From Isoetes taiwanensis (Eukaryota > Streptophyta > Lycopodiopsida > Isoetales > Isoetaceae), in the NCBI GenBank assembly GCA_021234155.1, contig JAJEKV010000040.1, positions 6,225,278-6,289,277 on the forward strand: a stretch of DNA of 64,000 nucleotides, given 5' to 3'. The notes beneath the pieces are model-generated. The model did not search any database. It had not been told where the DNA came from and was given only the letters and a program-made list of their open reading frames with translations. Made by a program: the position numbers and the translations under genes. Below, in pieces: positions 47,800 through 57,181 of this stretch (position 1 is the stretch's first letter; each line of letters opens with the position of its first letter).

Positions 47800-48975
47800 C
47801 TCCCCGCCCGTCCCTCGTCGACGGAGTGTCCCATCCGCCCATTCATCGGTCTTTGAGATCATAACAAATGGGCGGTTCGTGGATTCGATGGCCCGACCGG
47901 AAACATCTAAAGCGAGTTGCTTCTCTATGCATTTCCGCCTTTTTCTCCTTGGGCATCGCCGTAAGAAAGGACCGTCTTTGCTTTCGGTAATTGGAACCTT
48001 CTGTTTGTCCTTGAAGGACACCGCTTTCTTTCTGCTTTGTTTCCCCAGTTTGCTATTGTATGGGGACTTTCTTTGGACTTGGGCTGGCTGCCCTAGGTAC
48101 GTAGCTCCTGTTGCTCTCCCTCTTTCCTGATAGTAAGGCTGCCTAAATGGCGCTGTTCATGCCCGGATCCTTGCAAATTAATTGCTTTGGATTACGCCCG
48201 ATCTTGTTTTAGGGTCTATTGCTCGTCACGAGCTTAGGATTTCCTCGTTAAGTCCTTGATGTAGCTTTCCCGCTGCGTGTTTCTCCTCGGCTTAGGCACA
48301 TGCGGTCTTAACCTCATGAACTCTTGATTGTATACGCTTTGTCTTATACCCTGCTGCAATCGTAGAGCTGGCGCATCATATTGACTTGTGTTCAGGAACA
48401 TAGTGGTTCTTGAAAGCTTTTGAGAACTTCTTAAATCGGCATGCATCCTGCTCAACCCATGGGCTTTGGCATAGCCCTTCCACCATATCGTCGCGGCCCC
48501 TTCGGGTTGGGCATTGCGCTACCCGGCCTTTGTCCTTATCCTTCATCCCGTAGGCATTTGCCATACTTCGCTCATTTAATTGAGCCATGCCTGCGCCTCT
48601 AGCCCCGATCTGTTCTCGCTGAGAAGCTGTTCGAGTTCAGACTTTCCATACATTTGCCAGATCTTGAGTCCACCTTCGCCACGGTAGTCGGGGCCTTAGT
48701 GTCCTTAAATGCGCCCGTCTCTGACACGGCTTTGCTTTCGGCCTCTTTCTCGGACTCAGAATCCGAGGTTGAGCTTGATTCGGAGGTCTCTGTGCTAGGG
48801 GACCTCCTTCTCTTACTCCTTCTCTTGTCTTTCCCCGATTTTCTGGGTGTCGTTTGTGGCCCGGACGATGCTTGGGCTGCTAGTAGGGCCTTTATCCGGT
48901 CCAGTGCGTTGCCTCTCTGCGACAACTCTTCTTCTACGGTGTCATGGGGCCATATCCCTCGAAGAGGTTCCTTTG
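47800..48975 (-). pseudogene. gag: gag of element B
   Basis: Frames at 48599-48925 and 48376-48588 match gag of element C. An EEELSQ region with RIKALLAAQ is followed by a run of Lys/Arg and Ser (KRRRSPSTE near 48800), then the conserved [10 protein letters not shown] block near 48545. The zinc-knuckle region near 47870-47970 is shifted. In an intact element the gag product would package element RNA. It lies about 250 bp downstream of the ORF2 stop. Confidence 0.7.
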
Positions 48976-49229
48976 AAGGAGTTGCCTGTCAAGAGTTTCT
49001 TCATCTCTGTTGGGCCTCCTGTTTTGCTCGACTGTTCGTTGTTCCCTTTCTACATACACAATTGGTCATGGTTGTACGGTTAGTTTTGTTTGTTCTGTTG
49101 CATTATATGTGTTGTTGGTATAGTTGCGGAACAAAATACATCAACAAAACATTTAAAAATGCAAAAGAAGTTATATTCATATTATATAGTATGTTTACTA
49201 CAAAAGACTTCCGGTATCAAGATTCCTAA

Positions 49230-50795
49230 CTATTCTTGATAACGCCGGTGGGATGGATTATCCTCTATGAACTTTTCACTTGGGTTGTTCCCCTTTGAAT
49301 GACCCAAGTTCCTAAGAACGTTATTTGAAGATCCACCCCCGCAAGCTCTTGCCAAATCTTCTACCTAGCATTTCGGAGGTATAGGGTCAGCTTGCCATCC
49401 TTTGCTAGTCTTCCTTGCGCTACATGGGTATGGCGAAGTCAAAAGATCGAGTGCTACCGCTCTCTTCACGGGGATGGCATACTCGGTGTTGAGGGGTAGC
49501 CCGAGCATGCCTACCCGACAAAACACGAGGCGCAATTAGCATCGATACTCCTTCCTGCCCAGGGGGGTGAATTTGCGGTGAATTACCGCTATTCTTCCGA
49601 TCCCTCGGAAGGTAATACCCATGACACATGGATTGCGTGGCAATCCACTTTGCTTTCGGCCTCGGCTGGTAATGCGCCGCGCAGTCATCAACCTCCACCA
49701 TGGTGAGCTCCTGTAGTCTCATTTGTTCTTTGCTGAAGCTCTCACGAGGTCGAAGTTCGCCCTATTCTCTCCGGGAAGGCGTTAGCAAGCGAACTTTGCC
49801 GTTAAGATGTTGGAGGTCGCGTGGCGGATCCCCATTTGTTCCTGTAGAGCAAGGAACTCTTCCTCCGTGGGTAGTTGCTCTGTCTCCATAATCTGCCTGA
49901 TGCTGCTGTAGGCTTGGATATCGGAGGTTGACTCTCCCATATATGTGTCGGCTTCCCTTACTTGGAGTGGGAAGTCAGAGGTTCCTCGGACGACGAAGTC
50001 GTCCAGGTCCGTTCTCCGGAGTTGATGCAGCAACTCGTCAGGTCGATACTCCCTTTCCCTGCACTCTGGGAGGTTTTGGATGTCGCTTAGGAGCAAATAT
50101 TCTTCGCCCTCGACAATGATGGGGGCTAGGCTTGTGATGCCTAGCCCAAGGGGTGGCGCGATCCTAAGAGTTTGCCGGCTTCTTTCGAAGTCTTGCCACT
50201 CTTGTTCTGCTTGCCGATGTTCTTCCGCTGGGCCGAGCTCGTCATAGTCTTCATCCTCTTCTTCTGACTCCTCGTCTTCTTCTTTTCCTTCTTGCTCCCG
50301 TTAAACTTGCGTAAGGGGCTGTTGTCTTCTTCTTTGTGGCTAATGGGTCCGTCCATGGGGAATGGAGGTCTCTCCCATGGGGTTCTCGGCACGGTGGGTA
50401 AGGAAAATGGCTAAGGCAGTGTTGAAAGAGAAGTACTTGGTCCTGTTGACAGTCAGGACCATTGGCTCGGGCGTGCGCTGGGCCTTGTTTATGAGGTACT
50501 TGGCAATGTTCGGGACATCGCCTAAAGCTGCTTGGAGGGATTGCCTGGGGACAAAGTAGCCTATGCAAGGTGGAAGCTGCACTAATGATGGCTCTACCCT
50601 AGCCTGAAATTCAGACAGGACTCTGCTATAGGCTGGGGTTGCGTGCAAGGTGGCTTGGACATCTATTTCCTTCCGGAAGACCCGAAAAATCTCGTCAATG
50701 TCAGCCTCGGCAGCATGAGCGCTGGCGCTGTACCATCGGCTGAAATCAGAGGTTGCCATGGGTTTAATGAGGAAGGGAGTAGCAAACGGTTGCAA
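49230..50795 (-). pseudogene. ORF2, second accessory gene of element B, unknown function
   Basis: Starts at 50795 (MQPFATPFL; a second Met 12 residues on reads MATSDFSRWY), 77 bp from a CTATAAATAG box. The first 150 residues look globular (FRVFRKEIDV, IGYFVPRQSLQ, NIAKYLINKAQ). A Lys-rich linker follows (KKEKKKTRSQKKR near 50280), then a mixed-charge region (YRPDELLHQLRRTDLDDFV near 50020), a GYYLPRD segment near 49625, and a C-terminus FIEDNPSHRRYQE. The stop is at 49230-49232. The C-terminus is conserved in element C, which argues for real coding. Three or more small frameshifts interrupt this copy. About 520 codons in all. No family recognised; a DNA- or chromatin-binding role is only inferred from the basic linker and its neighbours. 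Confidence 0.65.
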
Positions 50796-50871
50796 GAGCG
50801 CCTCAGTGAGCTGGAAAATCGGCTAAGGGGGTAGGAGTAAACTTGTAGGGTGCTATGTGTGAAATAAGGGC

Positions 50872-50881
50872 CTATTTATAG
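50872..50881 (-). promoter_or_regulatory. TATA box of ORF2
   Basis: CTATAAATAG on the minus strand, 77 bp upstream of the ORF2 start. Exactly the same 10-mer precedes the H3-like gene at 52841-52850. Confidence 0.75.
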
Positions 50882-51070
50882 AAAAAGGGAAAACCCTAAT
50901 TTTTGGGTGACTTGGAAAATTCTTGGGGTTGGGCAATTCTAGCCTATACTGAGGTCAAAATGGGAATTTGAAGACTAATTTAAGGGTTTGAGCATGGCTG
51001 GATTTCCAAAAGATGCTACTACAACAGGTTGAAGATCATTTGGACAAGTTCTGGTGACGAAATGGTAGGT

Positions 51071-51141
51071 GGTCTCACAGCTAGCGCCTCGTCTAAAAAC
51101 TAAAGTTTAGTTTCTTGACCAGGCGCGACCTGTGAGACATC
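51071..51141. repeat. Palindrome P4, upstream of ORF2
   Basis: Imperfect palindrome of about 70 bp. Each arm is ordered GTCTCACAG, GCGCCT, GTC, AAACTAAA, and about 28 of 33 positions pair. The centre AAACTAAAGTTTAGTTT (51097-51113) is a perfect 8-bp dyad around one base. It lies about 190 bp upstream of the ORF2 TATA box. Confidence 0.9.
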
Positions 51142-51271
51142 AGTCCCATTTTGATCAAAACATGTCCAATTTAGGTAAAATAAGGGTGTAAGGATGATGG
51201 ACTTATCAAATCAGATAGAATTGACCCCTTATTTGGTCAATTTGGAGCAGTTTTAGGCAAGTTTTGGGCAA

Positions 51272-51342
51272 GGTCTCACAGCTAGCGCCTCGTCCAAAAA
51301 CTAAAGTTTAGTTTCTTGACCAGGCGCGACCTGTGAGACATC
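51272..51342. repeat. Palindrome P3, upstream of ORF2
   Basis: Nearly identical to P4, with one obvious substitution within the arms, and 201 bp from it start to start. It lies 140 bp downstream of the H3-like stop codon. Confidence 0.9.
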
Positions 51343-51482
51343 ACACCTTTTGGTCTGCAAATGTCCTATTTCACTAAAATAAAGACTAAAACCTGCTAAC
51401 TTGTCGTAATTAAGCAAGTTCAGACAATTAAAGTACCCAAAATTGTTTTATATTACAAAATTTTTGGCTATTTACAAAATAT

Positions 51483-52740
51483 TTAATGGCGTTCTCTCTT
51501 AATGCGGCTAGCAAGATACATGTCTTGCCTCATAAGGGTTACCCGTTTTGCATGAACAGTGCAAGCTGTTGAGTCTTCAAAATGTTGGACTATGAACTGC
51601 TCAGCCGCTTCTTGCAGTGCCAGCAGCATTTCATCGGTGACCCTCATGTCGGTCTTGAAATCCTGCATTACTTCTCTAACTAGCCGAGCAAAGGGGGGCA
51701 TGAGGGGAATCGGAGGGCGAAGCTACCGATTTGGAAGTGCCGAATCTCCGTAGTGCTCATTGCTCGAAACTTCTGGTGAGCTTCTTACGGGCAGGCTTTT
51801 CGGGACCTTGGGCTTTGGTGGTGGGGTCTTAGGGTCTGCTGCTTGGTTGGGTGTCCCCGCCGATGGTCGACCTGTTCTCTCTGGTAGTAGGGTTATCGCC
51901 TCCCACTCCTTCATATAGGCCTCGTGCTCCGCATCTTTAAGCTCGTAGATTTTAGCGGGGGTTAGTTACATAGGACTCTCGGGTAGGCGGGGGTTGCTTC
52001 TTCTGTCCCACCCGGATAAGGAGGGGCTTACTTGATCCTGATCCTGCTGCTCGGGTCGGGTTGCTCCTCGTTGGTGCTTGGCTGCTCCTGCTTGGGGGTT
52101 TTGAAGAACTCCCACCCTCGGGGTTGGGGATGCCATCCTCGTCGGAGGAGTGTGGGAGGGTTTGGCGGTGATGGGGGGCGTTCGGTAATCACTGGCCAGC
52201 GGGGGTTGGGCTTCTTTACCTTGGGGACTTCCTTGAGCTTCCTTGGGCTCCCCACCCATTTCCCTTTCTTCTGCTTGAGTTCCTCGGCCACTTTCGCCTC
52301 CTCCTCTTCCCTCTTCCTCTTCTTTTGTTCCCTTTTTCCTTTTCGGCGTTCATACTTTTCGATAAAGCGTGTGAGGTCTGCTTCCTCCGCGGCTCAAGTC
52401 TCGGCTTCGCTCTTGCTCTTCTTTGCTCCTCTGCTTCCTTTTCTCGAATCCAGGCTTCGACTTGTTCTTCAATGGTTGGCTCTGGAGTCGGCATCCTCTG
52501 TTCCTCTCGGGCCTTGGTTCTCCTTTCCCACTGCGCTCCTTCCTCCTCTTCCTCAATTACCTCCGTTCCTGCTTCTGAGTGTACTTCTTCTTCCTGATTG
52601 TGCTCGTTCAAAGGTTCTCCCTCACTGGAAGAGGATTGACCGTTGGGGTTAAGGGGCTCTGGCTTATCGCCCGGTGTCTTGACATCAGCGGTTTGATTCG
52701 CTGGGTGGGCTTTCCTCGCAGTCTGCTTGGTCCGTGCCAT
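51483..52740 (-). pseudogene. Retrotransposon-borne histone H3-like gene
   Basis: The start at 52740 gives MARTKQTARK, identical to the canonical H3 tail through K9, with Ala in place of Ser10. An acidic, Glu-rich region follows (EEEEEGAQWERR), then Lys/Arg-rich and Pro-rich stretches, and TPAKIYE near 51955. The H3 fold comes next: EIRHFQ near 51745, MPPFARLVREVMQDFKTDMRV (51701-51640), LLALQEAAEQF, FEDSTACTVHAKRVTLM and LASRIKRERH, ending TAA at 51483-51485. Loop 1 has the same length as in canonical H3, unlike most CENH3. The 'MPKD' of loop 2 is changed to MRQD. About 418 codons against 136 for H3, the excess all in the tail. At least two or three frameshifts (near 52310, 51960-52030 and 51720-51740) break this copy. 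It would be predicted to enter nucleosomes or mimic H3 for tail readers; that is inference. Confidence 0.9.
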
Positions 52741-52840
52741 GTTTGACGGTTCCAGAATCGGATATCGGGCGTCAAAGATCGCCTTAGGGAGCGGGAGCTG
52801 ATTTCCAAGGCGGGAACGTGCAAATGAGGGGGGTCTACTT

Positions 52841-52850
52841 CTATTTATAG
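52841..52850 (-). promoter_or_regulatory. TATA box of the H3-like gene
   Basis: CTATAAATAG on the minus strand, 101 bp upstream of the ATG at 52740 and inside the element, well away from the LTR promoter. It implies independent transcription of the accessory gene. Confidence 0.75.
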
Positions 52851-52950
52851 CTTGGCAAATTTTAGGTCAAAATTCAAGTTGCTCTATTTAACCTGCTAAG
52901 GCACCTATTTAATTAAAACTTACACTTATTTCAGACTTTTTCTACTTATT

Positions 52951-53019
52951 GGTCTCACAGCTAGCGCCCTGTTCAAAAACTAAAGTTTAGTTTTTAGACC
53001 AGGCGCAAGCTGTGAGATC
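52951..53019. repeat. Palindrome P2, upstream of the H3-like gene
   Basis: Same family as P3 and P4 (GGTCTCACAGCTAGCGCC, dyad centre AAACTAAAGTTTAGTTT, then GACCAGGCGC and TGTGAGAT) with about six differences. It lies about 100 bp upstream of the TATA box. Confidence 0.88.
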
Positions 53020-53141
53020 TTACACATTTTTAAGTAATTTATGTAATTTAAACATGCTATTCCAACTAATTCCTAGCTCAGAACTAGCCTTACCATATTA
53101 ATTTTCTCAAATTCATTAATTTTAGTGTGTTCTTGGCTCGA

Positions 53142-53210
53142 TGTCTCATGGTGGCATACTGCTCAAAACTAAAGTGCGGTTCTTTGACCGGCGCTGAAAT
53201 GCGTGAGACC
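53142..53210. repeat. Palindrome P1, upstream of the H3-like gene, diverged
   Basis: Keeps the outer GTCTCAT...CGTGAGACC arms and part of the centre (AAAACTAAAGTGCGGTTCTTTGACCGGCGC) but is the most eroded of the four. It is 191 bp from P2 start to start. Confidence 0.75.
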
Positions 53211-53399
53211 TCCTTACTGGGGAGTTTTTGGCTCATTCTTTTTAGTTTTATTAAGTTCCAATTCACTTAACTGTTACTAGCTTAGCATAAACTACAAAAA
53301 TGAGAAAAAAATTTCCCACTTTTCGAGGCTTAAGGGTCCTATCAAGTTAGTACTACTGGGAGCATGGTTAGTGCTTTGCTCTTGGTCTCCAAGAACATA
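53211..53399 (-). other. Leader between primer site and palindrome P1
   Basis: Non-coding stretch immediately inside the 5' LTR. No further signal seen. Confidence 0.5.
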
Positions 53400-53411
53400 G
53401 CTCTGATACCA
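53400..53411 (-). promoter_or_regulatory. Primer-binding site of element B
   Basis: The minus strand reads TGGTATCAGAGC, continuing TATG, one base from the LTR end. This is the standard plant site complementary to the 3' end of initiator tRNA-Met and fixes the element's minus orientation. Confidence 0.92.
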
Positions 53412-53412
53412 T

Positions 53413-53999
53413 TGTGACGTCCCCTACTCGTATACGATGCCCGCACCGTATACAAACAGGAGTTCATCCCCGCACCCACTCCACATCGATACGGGGCCCT
53501 CCACATATCTTTGTGACCGTCTAGAGTCCACGATTGGGGAAGAGTGAAAGGGTCATTTTACCCCGTCTCCCTCGGGGCCTACCTAGCTGCGGAAGCGTAA
53601 ACATACACGTCAGTAACATAACATCATATATCCACCTCGAAGGGTGGCACATCAACATCTGCATAGACAAAGATCAGCACAATACAAGGAAGTTCCTACC
53701 CAAGGCTCAGACTCGGGGATGATCGACAAGCTTGGGTCTCGAGTTCAGTCTTGCATGGAATCATGACAATGGATTGGGCTGGCATAAGAACATGGCTTAG
53801 GGTTGTCCACTCCATCCGCCCCTCCTGTGCACACTTTGCAGAGTAGGTTGAAAGGTGTTGGGACCTGACTGTAGCCCGCCGGGTGCATAGCCAAAGGGGC
53901 TATTCCTGGGTTACATCTCCCCAGTCCCGATGGGGCAGGTAGGGATCGCTCCCTCCAGAGATCTACATGCTGACCCAACATTAGAGGATATATGAGATC
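53413..53999 (-). mobile_element. LTR shared by elements B and C, left part
   Basis: Begins TGTGACGTCCCC and matches the starts of LTRs A and D. Homology continues through the TGCACACTTTGCAG block (near 53828) and the TTACATCTCCCC block (near 53914), fading near 53990. The remainder of the LTR is found at 56220-57181. It serves as 5' LTR of element B. Confidence 0.8.
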
Positions 54000-56219
54000 A
54001 AATAAGGACCTTCTAAGAAATGTCATGTCATCGATGCCGAACCTGTAGCCTTGGGCAAAATGCCATCCCGAAGTAATAACTGCTTCTAACTTTATTAATA
54101 GCAAAATAGCACAGTAATAATAACATGGGTCTATAGCGGGAAAATTGGGGGAAATTGGGACATGGCTCCAGCGGAAAAATTGGGGGAAATTTGTGTTGCG
54201 GTGATGATGGTCGCATTTGGAGATGGAGTTTGGGCGGTGGAGTTTTAGGCGATGGAGTCTTGGGCGGTGGTTTCGCCAGAAGATTTATGGCGTGCTAATA
54301 AACCGTGATTTTTTGTTCAAGAGAGAAGACCCAACCATATTTTAAAGGGTGGAGAGAAGAAAAGGTATAAACAGAGATCTCGGCTATGTTTTTCTTCTGC
54401 ACAGTAACATTCTAGCAAACCGTTGGAAGTATTTTTTTTGTTGTAGTCGATTTGGTGGAGATGATAATGTCCTGGGTGCTTTCAGATTCTTGCATGCATG
54501 CCTTCAGTTGCAGGGCATATGATAAGGAGGAGAAGGCTGCGTGCATATATAGTTTAGCCGCTCTCAAATACTGGGGTCTCGCTACTACAATTAACTTCTT
54601 GGTAATTTTCATTTGCAGTTGCCAATAGCTTGAATTTTGAGCTTCGTTTTGGCAGCTATGGCGATTGACTAATATATTGATTGGTCTTTTTTTTATTTAA
54701 CAGAGCTCGGAGAAATGAAGGGCATGACATGGTAAGAATTTGTGGCCTCTCTTCAAAGCTTATATTTTTATTTTCTCTTCTGCTCCTCGAATGCACTGTG
54801 CTGCAGCGACGGTCTGATTTGGGTTCCTTTTACAGGAAACAAAACCGAGGAATTACAAAGTGACTATAGCATAAATTTTTTTCCGTTTTGTTGCACTCTG
54901 ATAGAGGTTCAAAATGCCGGACTTGATCTGAAGTGTGAAGGTGAAGTGGATCCTGTCTTTCGGTCCCATATCATCGCCAAAATCTCTCCGATCCCTACAT
55001 ATTGCTCTATCTCCTGGTCTTGGATTAAATCCTTAACTTCTTGTTTTGCATCCAAAGTTTTTGCCTCCCGCCTCTGTCTCGTCGATCCATGAAAGAGAAG
55101 CCTGTGCAGCACGATTCCGAGTTGCCATGGATTGAATTCTAGATCTGGCCTCTGCATCACAGTGAACAATTTCATTATTTCTAACAGATGATGCAAGGGC
55201 GCCACGAAATTTGGCCATTCTAAGAGCCAATTCCGATTGCCCCTTCTTGTGGGGATGCAGGGCCGGAGTAAGTGCCTCAGCTATGGCGTTTAAAGCTGCA
55301 ATTTTCCTGCAATCCGGACCCAAATTTCTTGCCCCTTTTTCCTTTTCTGATCCTTGGCTTCGAATCGAACTCGAAAAAACAGATCGGCGTCTTGTCGGAA
55401 TGCCATAAATTCGAGACAGAAGCAGGGGGTTTGAGGTGCGAAATTGCTGCCATGCTGCTAAGGATCTGCTTTTGGGCTTGGGATTATCTGCGTCGTCACG
55501 GTGCGAAATGCACGTCTCCTTCTTAGAAGGAAGACATTTGTTCGCACTGTGGCTACTATATTTTGAAAGTACACAATGAATTAATAGTCTTTGTTTGACA
55601 TGTTTGGCAAACCAATAAAATAAAATAACAAACAATGCAATGAAATAACAAACAACTCAGCATACAAGCTAAACCAATCTACATCAAATTTGCATTCTTG
55701 AGAATTTGCATGCACATTCTACATTAATTTACTAAGATAGTCGCCCCTTGCTTTCCTTAATGCATTATAAAAAACAAATGACCACAGAAATTATGTATCA
55801 TCATTTAATTTTTTTGACCTATTATGAAGCAACTAAACAATACATAACTTTACCCAACTGAATGAGAGTGTATAGTTCGATTTGAGCATTTGACATATTA
55901 TGGAGTGACGGAATAGAAGTACTAATAGGAAGAGCTCATCGGCTTTATCCAAACGAATGGGAGCGTGCAATTCGATCCCGCCACTCTTGGCAAAAATTTG
56001 TGATGTAAGTCTTCGAATGAACTAGACAGGAGTTGAGGGCGGGAGCAAAGGTCATTAATGTTTTTGTCGTATATGACACCCACACCAAAGGCACGTGCAT
56101 TGCCGAACCTACGTATAGATGACACCTGGAAAGCACTTAAGAGCCTCGGTATAAAAATCCTGTACACGCTCGCTTTCCCATTGGCCGCGCATTATTTGAC
56201 GTGGCATCGAGTAAGGGCC
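54000..56219. mobile_element. 2.2-kb insertion splitting the shared LTR
   Basis: The sequence has no counterpart in LTRs A or D, while LTR homology stops before it and resumes after it. It contains a tandem GCGGAAAAATTGGGGGAAATT repeat (54138-54196). A TTTAACAG/exon-like/GTAAGA arrangement on the plus strand near 54702-54737 looks like splice sites. A minus frame of 200 residues lies at 55033-55635. No transposase, Helitron end or clear terminal repeats are visible, only a short inverted TCGATGCC near each end (54030, 56210). A gene-fragment-carrying non-autonomous transposon is my best guess. Confidence 0.5.
55033..55635 (-). CDS. 200-residue hypothetical frame in the insertion
   Basis: The longest frame of the insertion. 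Its C-terminal two thirds (IAALNAIAEALTPAL, SELALRMAKFRGALASS, ARSRIQSMATRNRAAQASLSW) looks helical and Ala/Arg-rich. No family recognised. It may be an exon or exon pair captured from a host gene; there is no sign of its own promoter. Confidence 0.35.
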   Translation of the reverse strand: MFVILFYWFAKHVKQRLLIHCVLSKYSSHSANKCLPSKKETCISHRDDADNPKPKSRSLAAWQQFRTSNPLLLSRIYGIPTRRRSVFSSSIRSQGSEKEKGARNLGPDCRKIAALNAIAEALTPALHPHKKGQSELALRMAKFRGALASSVRNNEIVHCDAEARSRIQSMATRNRAAQASLSWIDETEAGGKNFGCKTRS

Positions 56220-57181
56220 CTTAATTGACCTCAAAAAAACTCTAATGGGTGACTAGAGGGTCACTGCCCTTATTCGACTTAACCCACTGGAAGGTGAACA
56301 CCACCCCACGGGTGTCGAGCCCATGCCTTACCCACACTCAGTGGCAAGCCATTAGACCTAGTCACTCTGATCCCCGGTAGGCCTTACACACCAGAGGGAT
56401 CGGTCAAGGGTCAGAACACGAACCTCATTCTAAGCGGTCGGCCCTTCACCCACAACGGGTGGGCTCCTCGCATTACCGTGGCGAATTCTAGTAATGCACT
56501 AAGAGGGACTAGCTAGGAGCATCATCTACTAAGCTTTAAGTCTCTACCCCCCTTCCCAATACAATGAGTCCACAGAATACATCCATCCATCATATGAACA
56601 TAAATAATAAGAACTAATCTATTACATAGAGTTAGGTTCTTTAGTTAGAGTCAATCTCAGGGTTTGCTCGGCAGCTAAGGGCGATTTAGTAGGCTAAACC
56701 TACTGGTTCGAGGGCTGGAATAAGGTTTAGGCTATTCAATCGACCAAATACCTGATCCCTGGTTCACTCCTCTCGATCCGAAGGCGTCCATGTCTCTAAT
56801 CTGCTTCGGGATGCGGTCGGAGGGATGATCTGACAAGCTGGGGCGCAGAGGCAGATCGTGGGAGTTGGAATTGACTCCTCAAAGCCTTGAATCGAATTCC
56901 CGGAAGGTCTGTGGGCAAAAAGGGGAATGTTAGGGTTTGATGCCTTATGAAGGCTATCAGTTAGGTTTAGGGTTCCCATGACCCTTGGTCTACCTTTAAT
57001 GGGTTAAAGGTCTAAAGGTGCGCGCATTGCTAAGTGTGCGCACCATTGCAAGTTGCCCCCTAGGGCGTCCTTGCTTGGGTACAAGTCGTACCGCGACACG
57101 CCGACCGGATGGCGGTGGTCGCTGCGGTGGCCAGCATGCGATCACGTCTTGAGACCGTTATATCGTCATCGAACGATCACA
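56220..57181 (-). mobile_element. LTR shared by elements B and C, right part
   Basis: Continues the LTR from about 54000. It matches LTR A (CGACTTAACCC near 56275; CTCTACCCCCCTTCCC near 56542) and 42259-42926 over the last 690 bp. It ends GATCACA at 57181. On its right it is joined to truncated integrase of element C through about 15 bp of filler, so the same LTR is also what remains of element C's 3' LTR. Confidence 0.8.

Noticed and set aside
51071-51342. Palindromes as histone mRNA 3' stem-loops
   Set aside because: The metazoan histone stem-loop is about 16 nt with a fixed sequence. These are about 70 bp, bear no resemblance to it, and also lie upstream of the H3-like gene.
52032-52652. 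206-residue plus-strand frame opposite the H3-like tail
   Set aside because: Antisense shadow of the Lys/Glu-rich minus-strand coding sequence; composition (Phe/Leu/Ser-rich) and lack of any motif fit this.
51483-52740. Centromeric H3 (CENH3) or an ordinary host H3 gene
   Set aside because: Loop 1 has canonical length, unlike most CENH3. The tail begins with the canonical H3 sequence and is then hundreds of residues too long. The gene lies inside a retrotransposon between its primer site and gag, with a second copy in another element.
42259-57181. Endogenous pararetrovirus instead of an LTR retrotransposon
   Set aside because: LTRs, polypurine tract, integrase with chromodomain and a tRNA-iMet primer site next to the LTR all indicate a Ty3/Gypsy chromovirus; no movement protein or other viral gene is seen.
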